From: Candidatus Nitrotoga sp. SPKER
Lineage (GTDB): Bacteria > Pseudomonadota > Gammaproteobacteria > Burkholderiales > Gallionellaceae
Length of the DNA: 64,000 bases
Assembly: GCA_003402285.1 (NCBI GenBank)
Contig: QFXG01000017.1
Coordinates: forward strand, 248,001 to 312,000
Direction of reading: 5' to 3'
Program-made: the position numbers and the translations under genes
Part shown: piece after piece, positions 1-9,400 of the stretch
Layout of the letters: each line of letters opens with the position of its first letter
Position numbering within the stretch: position 1 is the first letter of the stretch
Notes under the pieces: model-generated
The model's input: the letters and a program-made list of their open reading frames with translations, nothing else
The model's database searches: none
Told to the model about the DNA's origin: nothing

Positions 1-567
1 GAAGGTTTTAAACTCGATGGTCGGATCGCTGCTGCCTTTGACATACTGCACGTAATGAGCGCCCAGCAGGTGGTCCTGACGACGGATATATGCGATTACG
101 ACAGGCTGATATTGAAACGCCTGAGCCAGCCCGGACAGAATTTTTACCCCGGCCGCCAAACAATCCATATTCAGATCAATCTGGTGCGCGGTTTGCATGT
201 CGAATAAATCCTCGGCTGATAAGACGATTGTATCGGCACCGATGCGGCGACGCTCATCCTCAATCGCATCAAACATGGCGCGCGAGCAATCGTAAGGACG
301 ACAAATAGCACGTTGCTTACGCCAAAAATGCCGCGCCGCGTCAGCTTGTCCGCAAGCTTGCAAGGCTTCATGGCGCAGCAAGGCAAACAGGCGGTAGTGG
401 CTGATCTGGTATGCGCGCACTTTTTGACGCATGGTTTGATCGACAGGATATAAAATGCCGCGTTGCGCCAGAGCAGTGCTGTGCAGGTGTAAAAATGACT
501 GCAACGCTTTTGATCCGGTTTTGTGCTGACCAATGTGAAAAATTATTTTCACTCTTGCTATAGTCAC
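1..567 (-). CDS. Sulfotransferase-like protein, partial (runs off left edge)
   Basis: This reading frame is open from the window edge to a GTG at 567 and has no stop inside the window. The N-terminus reads KIIFHIGQHKTGSKALQSFL, which resembles the PAPS-binding start of sulfotransferase-type proteins (FHIGxHKTGTT). In those proteins the loop binds the 5'-phosphosulfate of the donor. GTG 567 overlaps the stop of the methyltransferase upstream as GTGA, suggesting translational coupling; GTG 552 (VKIIFHIG) is an alternative. About 189 residues are visible. It lies last in a glycosyltransferase-methyltransferase cluster, so modification of a surface glycan is a reasonable inference. The exact substrate cannot be told and the catalytic C-terminus is out of view. 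Confidence 0.6.
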   Translation of the reverse strand, partial: MTIARVKIIFHIGQHKTGSKALQSFLHLHSTALAQRGILYPVDQTMRQKVRAYQISHYRLFALLRHEALQACGQADAARHFWRKQRAICRPYDCSRAMFDAIEDERRRIGADTIVLSAEDLFDMQTAHQIDLNMDCLAAGVKILSGLAQAFQYQPVVIAYIRRQDHLLGAHYVQYVKGSSDPTIEFKTF

Positions 568-1169
568 AGTTTACGTCCCGATCCGATTAGGCGTGGCGGC
601 TGCATCACCGTGCATACCTTGATATCAACCAAGTCAGCGAGAAAAATTTCGCGCATTGCTTGTTCCGAAAAACGGTAATAGTCACCTGGAAAAAGATGCT
701 CACCCAAAGTAACCGTGCCAGCACGTAATACCTCACTGTTGATGAGGCGCGCAAAGACTTTTAGCAGCCATCCCGCTAACGGTTTATTGCGCAGGAAAGA
801 TTGTGCGCCCATTCCCCCATAGCTTGGCACGCCAATCACAATCAGGCCGCCCGTTGCTGTGACCCGATGGATTTCGGCCAGCGTTTTCCAGAAATAAGGA
901 TCGTGCTCCAATGTAGCGTTGCAGAGCACAGCCTCGAATTGTCCGTCGACAAAATTGGGCATGTGATTGGCGTTGCCTTGGATGATCTGGCACTGCGCAT
1001 CGTCCGCTGCCTGCGCAAGATTAATGCCGATGCGGCGCGAGGCGAGGCGTAGGCAAGGCATGCGCAGCAAGCTGTCTGGCCCGGCAACCGCCCCTACCTC
1101 CAGTACCTCGCCCTTGATGGCGGCGGCTGTACAGATCGTTTCAAGTACACGGTAGACATCAGGCGACAT
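564..1169 (-). CDS. SAM-dependent methyltransferase (class I, type 11-like)
   Basis: About 201 residues. The fold pattern is that of class I methyltransferases: a motif I-like strand and loop (EVLEVGAVAGPDSLL), an acidic strand, the segment FEAVLCNATLEHDPYFWKTL matching motif IV of Methyltransf_11, and GGLIVIGVPSYGGMG as the motif VI region. ATG 1169 is preferred over ATG 1184 because GAAGGG precedes it at a normal distance and it lies at the stop of the glycosyltransferase gene. The acceptor is unknown. The position between a double glycosyltransferase and a sulfotransferase-like gene suggests methylation of a sugar or lipid-linked intermediate. Confidence 0.75.
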   Translation of the reverse strand: MSPDVYRVLETICTAAAIKGEVLEVGAVAGPDSLLRMPCLRLASRRIGINLAQAADDAQCQIIQGNANHMPNFVDGQFEAVLCNATLEHDPYFWKTLAEIHRVTATGGLIVIGVPSYGGMGAQSFLRNKPLAGWLLKVFARLINSEVLRAGTVTLGEHLFPGDYYRFSEQAMREIFLADLVDIKVCTVMQPPRLIGSGRKL

Positions 1170-3375
1170 TGTCACGCCCTTCATGGTTTTTGCTGTTTTT
1201 TTTAAAGCTTGCTGGTATCCATCGATGCATTAATAAGCGGGACACGCTCGGCAGGTGGCGTCGGCAAACTGACAGTAGATGGCGATTGAGCAATAGACGC
1301 GGGTCGACCGACAGCACCACTGCCAGCATTTTAAACGGTGCCAGCGGCCCATGTGCGGCGCGCCCCAAGGTCTGACCAAACAGATAAGCAAAGGTGTGCG
1401 CTTCGTAACGGCTGAGCGGGCCTTCGATATGCGCCATCGAGGTCAAACCGCGCTGCACTGCCATCAGTGCAATCTGGCGAAAAATGCGTACGTTGGCCGC
1501 AATCTTATTGGCCGGTAGATGTCTACTGGCGTTAGTGCTGTGCTGCACCCAGCAACCTGCAATGGTGTTCAACACCAGCACCTCCCCTTCCAGCGCAAGT
1601 CTTAGAAATGAATCCATATCGGATGAGCTAATGTCGGCGCTATAACAGCCATGGGTGATGGCAGTGCGGCGATGATAGAGCGTACCAAGATGGGTGAAAA
1701 ATCCCGTTTCATAGACAAATTTTAGATACTGCGCGCCACTCATCAATTGCTCCGTGCCAATGATGGGCGGCAAAATATTGACGTCGGGACGGGTTCCATT
1801 AAGGTAAGTTGCGCGGTGCCCGGCTTGGGCAAACAACACTGAGCGTCCGGTATGACGTTGCAGTGCCTGCCATGCGAGGCTAATGAAACCGGCATCGGTC
1901 AGATAATCGTCACCATCGAGCATTAACACCCATTCACCTCGTGCGTGTTCGACCAGTGCGCGGCGGTAATTGGCGACCCGCCCCAGATTACGCTCATTGC
2001 AGATATAGCGAAAACGCGGATCACTGTCCCACTGGCGCGCCAAAATAGCAGTCTGATCGGTAGAGGCATCATCAAGCACCAGCACTTCAAGTGACGCGAA
2101 ATTCTGCATTAGCGCACTGCGAATCGCTTGCTCGATATATTGTGCCTGGTTATAGGTCGGGATCAGGATTGATACGGTCGGCGCAGTGGGCGTAGCCATC
2201 TCAATCTGAGCGATCAGGCGGGCGCGCTCCTGTGTCGGATCAGAGACTGGCGGATTGCTTGCAAGCGCACAACGAAACTGCGCCCGCAATTCGCCATCAA
2301 GCAGCAAACGCGACAACCCCGCCGCCATGGCCGACATCTCATTGGGCACTATGACACCGGTACGGCCATTATCGATTAGCTCATCAACACCATTCACATC
2401 AGTTACGATCACCGGGCAACCCAGAGTCAGCGCCTCAATCACCACTGTCGGACAGCCTTCGGAAGCCGAAAATAAGGCAAACACAGTGCACTGCTGCATC
2501 CACGGCACCACGTTGCTTCGCACGCCGGACAAAAAGAAGACGTCACTCATGCGTAGCGCCACGATCTCGGCTTGCAGGCGTGCCTGCTCCGGCCCTTCGC
2601 CCAATACATACCAGTCGAAGTCGATGCCGTCCTGGCGCAGACTATGGTGGATTCGGAGGCATTGCAAAATCTGTTTCTCGGTAGAAAGGCGAGCAACCGT
2701 CAGTACTACTGGACGCTTGGATCCAAGCCACGGCGGGCCGTTTATATCCATCTCCACGTTAGTGTGTGTCTCAATGCGTGCCAACTCCACCGGCGGGTGC
2801 AACACTTGCCACGGCCGCCGCGCCAGCATCGGGCACTTCTGCGCCATGTGCTGCCACAAGCGCGCAGAAACCGGCAACACCACATCGGCCGACAACAAGG
2901 CGCATTCGATGGCGCTCCGCTCCGGCAATAATCGCTGCGGATAGCGGGCCAAGCGTTCATCGACTAAAAACAGCAATTTACGTCGCGCCTGCACCAGACT
3001 CATGACTAGACAGGCGCGCCGACAGGGGAAAATCGATGTCGCCAGCAGCGCGTGATAGGCACGCTGAAATGGCGGCAATGCACGCGCAGCCAATACCAGA
3101 TCAAGGCACCACAACGCATTGACGTCGGCTCGCCATGACTGCGCATCCAGCGTGAAGACTGACACTTGCTGTGGCAATTGGCACAACATTTCATCCGCAC
3201 ACGATCCCGTCACCAGCAGGTCTATGTCATAGTCGGGCACAAGTCGCTGCATATGCCGCAACGCTAAAAACGCCGCACCACCGGCCACAAACTCTTGAGC
3301 CAGGAATAAAATTCGATGCCGGGGTAGCGTATTAATCGTCAATTTTATAGTTCCCTGTACACCTTGAAGTGCCAT
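1159..3375 (-). CDS. Bifunctional glycosyltransferase, GT4-type plus GT2-type domains
   Basis: 738 residues with two glycosyltransferase domains in one chain. Residues about 15-385 form a GT-B/GT4 unit, with the nucleotide-sugar site segment FSASEGCPTVVIEALTLGCP and GEGPEQARLQAEI. From about residue 393 a GT-A/GT2 unit starts at VSILIPTYNQAQYIEQAI, with LEVLVLDDASTDQT and the metal-binding DGDD near residue 487. The roughly 110 C-terminal residues are helical and not assigned. Such fusions can add two sugars in sequence during capsule, LPS or exopolysaccharide synthesis. It is the first gene of a three-gene minus-strand cluster and overlaps the methyltransferase. Donor and acceptor sugars cannot be read from the sequence. 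Confidence 0.85.
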   Translation of the reverse strand: MALQGVQGTIKLTINTLPRHRILFLAQEFVAGGAAFLALRHMQRLVPDYDIDLLVTGSCADEMLCQLPQQVSVFTLDAQSWRADVNALWCLDLVLAARALPPFQRAYHALLATSIFPCRRACLVMSLVQARRKLLFLVDERLARYPQRLLPERSAIECALLSADVVLPVSARLWQHMAQKCPMLARRPWQVLHPPVELARIETHTNVEMDINGPPWLGSKRPVVLTVARLSTEKQILQCLRIHHSLRQDGIDFDWYVLGEGPEQARLQAEIVALRMSDVFFLSGVRSNVVPWMQQCTVFALFSASEGCPTVVIEALTLGCPVIVTDVNGVDELIDNGRTGVIVPNEMSAMAAGLSRLLLDGELRAQFRCALASNPPVSDPTQERARLIAQIEMATPTAPTVSILIPTYNQAQYIEQAIRSALMQNFASLEVLVLDDASTDQTAILARQWDSDPRFRYICNERNLGRVANYRRALVEHARGEWVLMLDGDDYLTDAGFISLAWQALQRHTGRSVLFAQAGHRATYLNGTRPDVNILPPIIGTEQLMSGAQYLKFVYETGFFTHLGTLYHRRTAITHGCYSADISSSDMDSFLRLALEGEVLVLNTIAGCWVQHSTNASRHLPANKIAANVRIFRQIALMAVQRGLTSMAHIEGPLSRYEAHTFAYLFGQTLGRAAHGPLAPFKMLAVVLSVDPRLLLNRHLLSVCRRHLPSVSRLLMHRWIPASFKKNSKNHEGRDNVA

Positions 3376-3699
3376 TCATTGAACAGAGGTCTTGCAGATT
3401 GGTACGCTAGCATAGTGGATGACCATCATACGGCCGCTTTGTCGGGTCTGATCTGGTTAAGGGTAAGATCCCGCATTACGTGAAAACCATATTCCAGAAA
3501 ACCTGCTGTTAATTTTTTTGGCGCACATGTTGTCAGTGCTATTGTTCCTGATAAAGTAGCCATTGAAAGCGTGCGATCTGCGTCCACTTGGACTTGAGAA
3601 AGTGCGCTTCCGAGAACCCAGGTGACGTGACACATGTCGCTGCAGGCGTGCCAATACTTTGAAAGCTGGCCTGCCGTGGGTGTCCGGTTGAACGAAGGG
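3376..3699. other. Intergenic region between glycan cluster and cassette-like gene
   Basis: No convincing gene. The minus-strand open frame across 3426-3710 translates attC-like DNA (PNPSFNRTPTAG) and is not taken as a gene. Its right end holds the half attC described separately. The rest presumably carries the promoter for the minus-strand glycosyltransferase operon, but no clear -35/-10 pair was recognised. Confidence 0.5.
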
Positions 3700-3710
3700 T
3701 TAGGCCCCAC
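3684..3710 (-). repeat. Half attC (integron recombination site) at the end of the 161-aa gene
   Basis: Read on the minus strand, the sequence is GCCTAAC CCTTCGTTCAACCGGAC. GCCTAAC fits the attC R'' core RYYYAAC, and the following CTTCGTTCAA-CCGGA is the usual L'' arm. The stop codon TAA of the upstream gene lies inside the core, as in many gene cassettes. No matching L'-R' arm was found in the next 250 bases, so the site looks truncated or very degenerate. Confidence 0.6.
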
Positions 3711-4185
3711 TGCCCCAGTTTGCCGCCTCGATAAGCGCTAGTCCTGACAAACCAAAATACCTTGCTGAATCCCTACGCGGGACTGCATGACCACTTGAAA
3801 ATACTGCCGGAACACAGCGTACACCACCTGAAACGGTTAGTTTGCATTGATCGCGTGGCATGAAAGCAATGTGCTCGGGTGCGTGAGCATTGGCACTGTG
3901 AAAGTAGGGGAGTACGAGCACCATGGAGTCGTGAAGCGCGGTTAACTCTCCCTTGAATCCGTAGGTTGCCTTGTCCTTCTTACCTACTGTCGGATAGAGA
4001 CCCTTTATCTGTACTGGTCGGATCAGAACTTGCCCTACAACTGGCTTCGTCGCGATGAAATCGAACCCCACATCCCTCTTTGGAAAGTATACGGACCATC
4101 CGGCGTCTCCAAAGAGCGCTGCGACATAGAGCTCAGCAAAGTAGTCACGAGTAGCGGGAGCTGGCACTGTGTGGGGCCTTAACAT
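3700..4185 (-). CDS. Hypothetical protein, possible PD-(D/E)XK nuclease-fold (DUF4365-like)
   Basis: 161 residues. The N-terminal half has the order expected for a small restriction-endonuclease-like fold: a helix (YFAELYVAALFGDAGWSVYF), then D-x-G-F-D-F-I-A around residues 38-45, then RPVQIKG around residues 57-63, where D and Q-x-K could be the metal and catalytic residues. This is a motif reading only. The gene overlaps the hemerythrin gene by 7 bases and its stop lies inside a half attC, so it may have arrived as an integron cassette. GTG seven codons in is an alternative start. Function unknown. Confidence 0.65.
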   Translation of the reverse strand: MLRPHTVPAPATRDYFAELYVAALFGDAGWSVYFPKRDVGFDFIATKPVVGQVLIRPVQIKGLYPTVGKKDKATYGFKGELTALHDSMVLVLPYFHSANAHAPEHIAFMPRDQCKLTVSGGVRCVPAVFSSGHAVPRRDSARYFGLSGLALIEAANWGSGA

Positions 4186-4718
4186 GTATTGGAAAACACA
4201 ACCCCGCGTCGTGCCGCCATGCTTCTACCTAGTGCCTCCAGTTGTATATGATCCAGCAGCTTTGCCGCTTGTGGTAATAGCTGCACATTCTCCAGAGAGA
4301 TGTGGTGATCATGTACGGTGATGAAATGCTCCACCGATTTAATATCCAACTCTGCCGTGCGACCTTCTGCAATATCAAGTAACAAAGGGCGTAATTGCTG
4401 CCACGCCGTATTTAGCACCTTGTGCTCATCCAGCAAGCACGCTATTAATTTATGTACCTCAGTATTTGGGGTGGCGAGCAGGCACGGGAATAAATCCTGC
4501 TCTTCGTCGTTATGGTGATTCTGCCCGGCGGTATCGAAATAGCGCAGGATGGCTTGTGCTGCTTGTTGTGCCTGCGCATCGCAGCCATGAGAGGGGAGGT
4601 GTTGTAGTAATTTGCGCAGCGTGGCGCACTGTGTCTGTATCTTGTCGTGACACGCTAATAGCATTTCCAGCGGATTATCAAAACCAGGAGCGGATGCACT
4701 ACTCAATAAGTCACTCAT
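4179..4718 (-). CDS. Hemerythrin HHE domain protein
   Basis: 179 residues forming one four-helix hemerythrin-like domain. Candidate di-iron ligands are visible in order: H24, H68/H69 with E73 (NHHNDEEQDLF), H99 (LLDEHKVL), H136/H139 and E143 (HDHHISLE). Related single-domain bacterial proteins bind O2 or NO, or take part in iron and stress responses; which applies here is not shown. It lies between an HPP-family membrane protein and the cassette-like gene, on the same strand. The C-terminal residues after about 160 are extra to the domain. Confidence 0.9.
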   Translation of the reverse strand: MSDLLSSASAPGFDNPLEMLLACHDKIQTQCATLRKLLQHLPSHGCDAQAQQAAQAILRYFDTAGQNHHNDEEQDLFPCLLATPNTEVHKLIACLLDEHKVLNTAWQQLRPLLLDIAEGRTAELDIKSVEHFITVHDHHISLENVQLLPQAAKLLDHIQLEALGRSMAARRGVVFSNTC

Positions 4719-4751
4719 CTCTGCCCCTGTACATTACAGACTATCAGCGAA

Positions 4752-5462
4752 TTAAGACTTAATTTTACCGTCAGGATTTCGTGCATGTTTAACGGCCAGT
4801 TCATAGATCTCGATCAGATCTTCTTCGCTGACATCGATCACGCCATCCATTTGAGTCAGTGCCCATTCGATATCAGCCTGTTCCAGTTGGGTATGCTTGG
4901 GTCGAGTATTTGTTGGGGCGATGGGTGGGGGAGTATGCCGCATGGGGTAGTGTCGGCCTGGCAAAATGTTGTTGATCAATAATGCCAGCGCCAAGGAAAC
5001 CCCGATATTCGCCAGTACGATGCACACTACCCAGGGCCAACCCATAGGATGAAATTGTGTACTGAATAGCACTAAGGTGAGTGCCGTGGATGCGCCCGGC
5101 GGATGCAGGCAATTCAGGTAATGCATCAGAAAAATTGCTAATCCCACTGCACAGCCTGCGGCTAATATGGGGTCGCCAATGAGATGGCTGCATAACCAAC
5201 CTGCTAGTGCCGAAATTAAATGGCCACCGAATACAGGCCACGGTTGTGCCATTGGGCTATGGGGTGCAGCAAAGAGTAGCACCGCAGAGGCCGCTATTGA
5301 ACCCAGCATGACAAAGGGATAATCAGTCTGTGGTAGATATTTAAGTACCAATCCCAAGAGCAGGATGGCTATTCCCCCGATCAAGCCGTTACGTAATTTC
5401 TCGGTGAATGGAATGGGTGCAGTATGTGTCTTAAAAGACAGGATAAACTCTTTAAAATCCAT
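4752..5462 (-). CDS. HPP family integral membrane protein
   Basis: 236 residues with four to five hydrophobic segments between about residues 25 and 165, and the family signature HPPGAST near residue 119. The C-terminal 60 residues are soluble and acidic (QADIEWALTQMDGVIDVSEE). No CBS domains follow, unlike some longer members. HPP proteins of plastids and cyanobacteria have been linked to nitrite transport; transferring that role here would be inference. A hemerythrin gene lies 33 bases downstream on the same strand, so the two may be cotranscribed. Confidence 0.88.
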   Translation of the reverse strand: MDFKEFILSFKTHTAPIPFTEKLRNGLIGGIAILLLGLVLKYLPQTDYPFVMLGSIAASAVLLFAAPHSPMAQPWPVFGGHLISALAGWLCSHLIGDPILAAGCAVGLAIFLMHYLNCLHPPGASTALTLVLFSTQFHPMGWPWVVCIVLANIGVSLALALLINNILPGRHYPMRHTPPPIAPTNTRPKHTQLEQADIEWALTQMDGVIDVSEEDLIEIYELAVKHARNPDGKIKS

Positions 5463-5535
5463 GGTGTCCGGTTTCTCTTCTGGCTAATGGTAAATTATGT
5501 TTTTTATGCCAGATGCTTAATTAAAGATATTGAAC

Positions 5536-6372
5536 TTAATTGTCAAATAAATTCACCAACCCATCCAGTCCTACAAAATTAAATGCATAACTGGCCTGTG
5601 CCAATACTACTGGTTTGGCGTGATAGGCGATACTGACGCCCGCTTGCGCCATCATCTTGAGATCGTTTGCGCCATCTCCTATAGCAATAACCTGTTCCGC
5701 TTTAAGTTTCAGTTCACCGCGAATTTGCACTAGCCAATCCGCTTTACTTTGTGCGTCGAGGATATGCCCGAGTACTTTACCAGTCAGTTTGCCGTTGATG
5801 ATTTCCAGTGTGTTGGCATGTGCGTAGTCGAGACCCAGGCGTTGTTTTAAGCGGTCGGCAAAGAAGGCAAAGCCACCTGATACCAGCATGGTCTTGATTC
5901 CGTGTTCTTTTAGTTTTGCTAACATGATTTCGGCACCGGGATTAAGCTGTAGCCGCTCGTCATACACGCGTTGCAATGCAATTTCTTCCAGCCCAGCCAG
6001 CAATGCCACACGGCGACGCAGGCTTTCACTGAAATCCATCTCGCCACGCATCGCGGCTGCAGTGATGGCCGCTACTTGCGGTTTAATGTCGATCATATCG
6101 GCTACTTCGTCGATACCTTCTATGGTAATGAGGGTGGAATCCATATCCATCACGACCAGACCAAAGTCTGATAAATGCTGGCTGGGGCGGACAAAGCCAT
6201 AATCGAGTTGATGTTCGTAACAATAGGCAGCAACGGCATCATGTGGCTTGGCATCATAAAGCCGGTAGGCGTGCGCCGAGGTCTGTTCAATACGGGATGC
6301 GGTGGTCAGCCCGGCAAGATGGTTCAAATGAGCAGGGGCGATGTCTTGAATGCCTTGAATAATGAAGTTCAT
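5536..6372 (-). CDS. serB: Phosphoserine phosphatase
   Basis: 278 residues, the usual length. It catalyses the last step of serine synthesis, hydrolysing O-phosphoserine. The HAD core is complete: motif I DMDSTLITIEGIDE near residue 75 with the nucleophile Asp and acid/base Asp, motif II LVSGGF with Ser, and motif III GDGANDLKMM with the metal-binding Asp residues. The roughly 70 N-terminal residues correspond to the regulatory-like region of long SerB proteins. It is transcribed on the same strand as mfd, about 95 bases downstream of it. Confidence 0.95.
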   Translation of the reverse strand: MNFIIQGIQDIAPAHLNHLAGLTTASRIEQTSAHAYRLYDAKPHDAVAAYCYEHQLDYGFVRPSQHLSDFGLVVMDMDSTLITIEGIDEVADMIDIKPQVAAITAAAMRGEMDFSESLRRRVALLAGLEEIALQRVYDERLQLNPGAEIMLAKLKEHGIKTMLVSGGFAFFADRLKQRLGLDYAHANTLEIINGKLTGKVLGHILDAQSKADWLVQIRGELKLKAEQVIAIGDGANDLKMMAQAGVSIAYHAKPVVLAQASYAFNFVGLDGLVNLFDN

Positions 6373-6467
6373 GTGCGCTATAGAGTTTATTGGGCGGCGA
6401 TGAGGGAAGGCGGTTTGTCATTCCCTTAAAGAGCGATATGGCAAAGGTGGTAACGAAGCTAAACGAT

Positions 6468-9400
6468 TCACGATAGTTCTTTAAAAAAGTTCTTGATCGC
6501 CAGCACACGCTGATCGACATCGCCGTATTTTAATTCAATTCTCAGTTTGTCCGGACCATTCAATTTGTACTGGCGCTTGCTCTGGATAAGCGTGATGATG
6601 CGCATTGGATCGATGGGCGGATTGAGCATGAACTGAATTTGAATCGCCTCGCTGGAAGCATCCACCTTGATAATGCCGAGCTGCTTGGCAGCGATGCGCA
6701 GACGGTGGCAATCAAGCAATGTATGCGCAGGCGACGGCAACAGACCGAAGCGGTCTATCAGCTCCTGATGCATGTCATCCAGTTCTTCTGATGTGGTGCA
6801 GTTAGCCATACGTTTGTACAGCACCAGTCGTTGGTGAATGTCACCGCAATAATCGTTGGGCAGCAAGGCGGGGGTATGCAAGTTAATTTCGGTGGCGACC
6901 CCAAGTGGGTGAGCCATGTCCGGCTCATGGCCCAGTTTGAGCGAGGTAATAGCTGTGTTGAGCATGTCCGTGTAGAGTGAAAAACCAATCTCATGCATCT
7001 CACCACTTTGTGATTCACCCAGCACTTCGCCTGCCCCGCGAATTTCCAGATCATGCATGGCAAGATAGAAACCGCTGCCCAGTTGCTCCATGGCCTGAAT
7101 CGCTTCCAATCTTTTTTTTGCCTGTGCGGTGAGCCCCTCCATGTTGTCCACCAATAAATAGGCATACGCTTGATGGTGCGAGCGCCCCACCCGGCCGCGC
7201 AATTGATGGAGCTGCGCCAATCCAAAACGGTCCGCCCGGTTCATGATGATGGTATTGGCACTGGGTACGTCGATGCCGGTTTCTATGATAGTGGTGCATA
7301 GCAGCAGATTAAAGCGCTGTTGATAAAAATCACGCATGACTGCTTCCAGATCGCGTTCTCCCATCTGGCCGTGTGCTATGCGAATACGTGCTTCAGGCAG
7401 TAAGGTTTCCAGCTGTTCCGCTATATTGGCGATGGTATCAACCTCGTTGTGCAGGAAATAGACTTGTCCGCCGCGCTTCAGTTCGCGCAACACCGCTTCA
7501 CGGATGACGCCCGCGCTGTAGTTGCTGACGAAGGTCTTGATCGACAGACGGCGCTGGGGCGCAGTGGCAATCACCGAGAAATCGCGCAGCCCTTCCAAAG
7601 ACATTGCCAGCGTGCGTGGAATCGGCGTGGCGGTCAGGGTGAGTACGTCAACTTCGGCGCGGAGCGCCTTGAGGCGCTCCTTTTGCTGTACACCAAAACG
7701 GTGTTCTTCATCGATGATGATTAACCCCAGGTTATGGAATTTAATATCCTTCTGGATTAATTTGTGTGTGCCGATGATGATGTCAAGCTTGCCATCTCCC
7801 ATGTCTTTCAGAGTTTGAGCTTGTTCCTTGGCAGAACGGAAGCGCGACAGTTCGCCAATTTTGATGGGCCAGTCGGCAAAACGATTGCAGAAGTTCTGAA
7901 AATGCTGTTCCGTGAGCAGTGTGGTCGGTACCAGCACGGCTACTTGTTTACCATCCATCGCTGCAATAAATGCTGCGCGCAGCGCTACTTCTGTTTTGCC
8001 AAAACCGACATCGCCGCAAATTAGCCGATCCATGGGTTTGCCGCTCTGCAAATCACTGACCACTGCTTTAATGGCGGTGGCCTGGTCCGGCGTTTCTTCA
8101 AAACCAAAACCAGCGGCGAATGCTTCGTAATCATGTTGCGACAGTTTGAATTGATGGCCTTTACGCGTGGCGCGTTGGGCATACAGATTGAGTAATTCGG
8201 CAGCGGTATCGCGCACTTGCTCCATGGCGCGACGTTTGGCCTTGTCCCAAGCACCGCTACCTAGTTTGTGCAATGGTGCCGTTTCTGGGGCTCCACCACT
8301 GTAACGGCTGATTACATGTAGCTGTGCCACGGGAACATACAGCTTGTCTCCACCGGCATATTCCAGCAACAAAAATTCGTTTTCGCCTTCGCCGAGATCA
8401 AGGTTTATCAGGCCATGATAACGTGCGATGCCATGTTGTTCATGTACTACAGGGTCGCCCGGTTTGAGCTCGGACAGGTCGCGCAGCATCCCTTCCACGT
8501 TGCTTTTTTTCGTGGTGCGCGCAATTCGGCTACGGGGCTGTGCAGCATATAGTTCACCTTCTGTAATAATTGCTAATTGTTCATCTTGCAATATGAAACC
8601 ATTCTGCAGCGCTCCTACGGTAAGCATGAAGTGATCGTTACCGGCGAGAAATTGCGCATAGTTCTCACACAATGTAGGTGTCAGGGTGTATTCGCGTAAA
8701 TACTCGGCCATTATTTCGCGCCGCCCCAAACTGTCGGCGAGCAGTAATACTCGGCCAGCGTAATCTTGCAGAAAGCTCTGGAGTGCATGTGTTGGAATGT
8801 CAGCGCGCCGATTTACCGCGATACCGGGTAGCTTTTTAGTAGCGCAAGAAGTAAGAGTTTTATGAGTCCTTTCTTCTTGAATGAGGGTAGGGGGAGTGTT
8901 TTCTACGCATTCTGGCTGCTCGGTATTATCAGTTTGGAAGGAAGAGGGGGTATTTGCGATGAGATCGATACGTTTAAAATTTTTCGCAGCAATGAAGAAG
9001 TTTTCTGTGTTTAGAAACAGTTCGTGCGGTTCCAATAAAGGGCGTTGCGGGTCACCGCGAAGCAGGTTATAGCGCGACTGCGCATCCTTCGCAAATGTGG
9101 CAATGGCAGCATCTACGTTGTGATGCATGCACAGCGTGGCATGCGCAGGTAAATAATCAAATAATGTAGCAGTACGTTCGAAAAATAAGGGAAGATAATA
9201 TTCAATGCCTGCGGGCGCGATGCCACGGCTCACGCCTTTGTAAATACTTGCTTTGGATGGATCGCCTTCGAAACGTTCGCGGAAATTTTGACGAAAACGC
9301 GCCTGTCCAGCCTCATCAAGTGGAAATTCGCGCGCCGGCAACAGGCGAATATCCCGCACTGGATAAATGGTGCGCTGGGTATCCACATCGAAGGTCGCGA

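Noticed and set aside
2255-2944. 229-codon plus-strand ORF
   Set aside because: Lies fully antisense to the glycosyltransferase gene; composition is that of a shadow frame.
3426-3710. 94-codon minus-strand ORF (GPNPSFNRTPTAG start)
   Set aside because: Its first residues are the translation of the attC-like sequence after the 161-aa gene; the rest shows no protein character.
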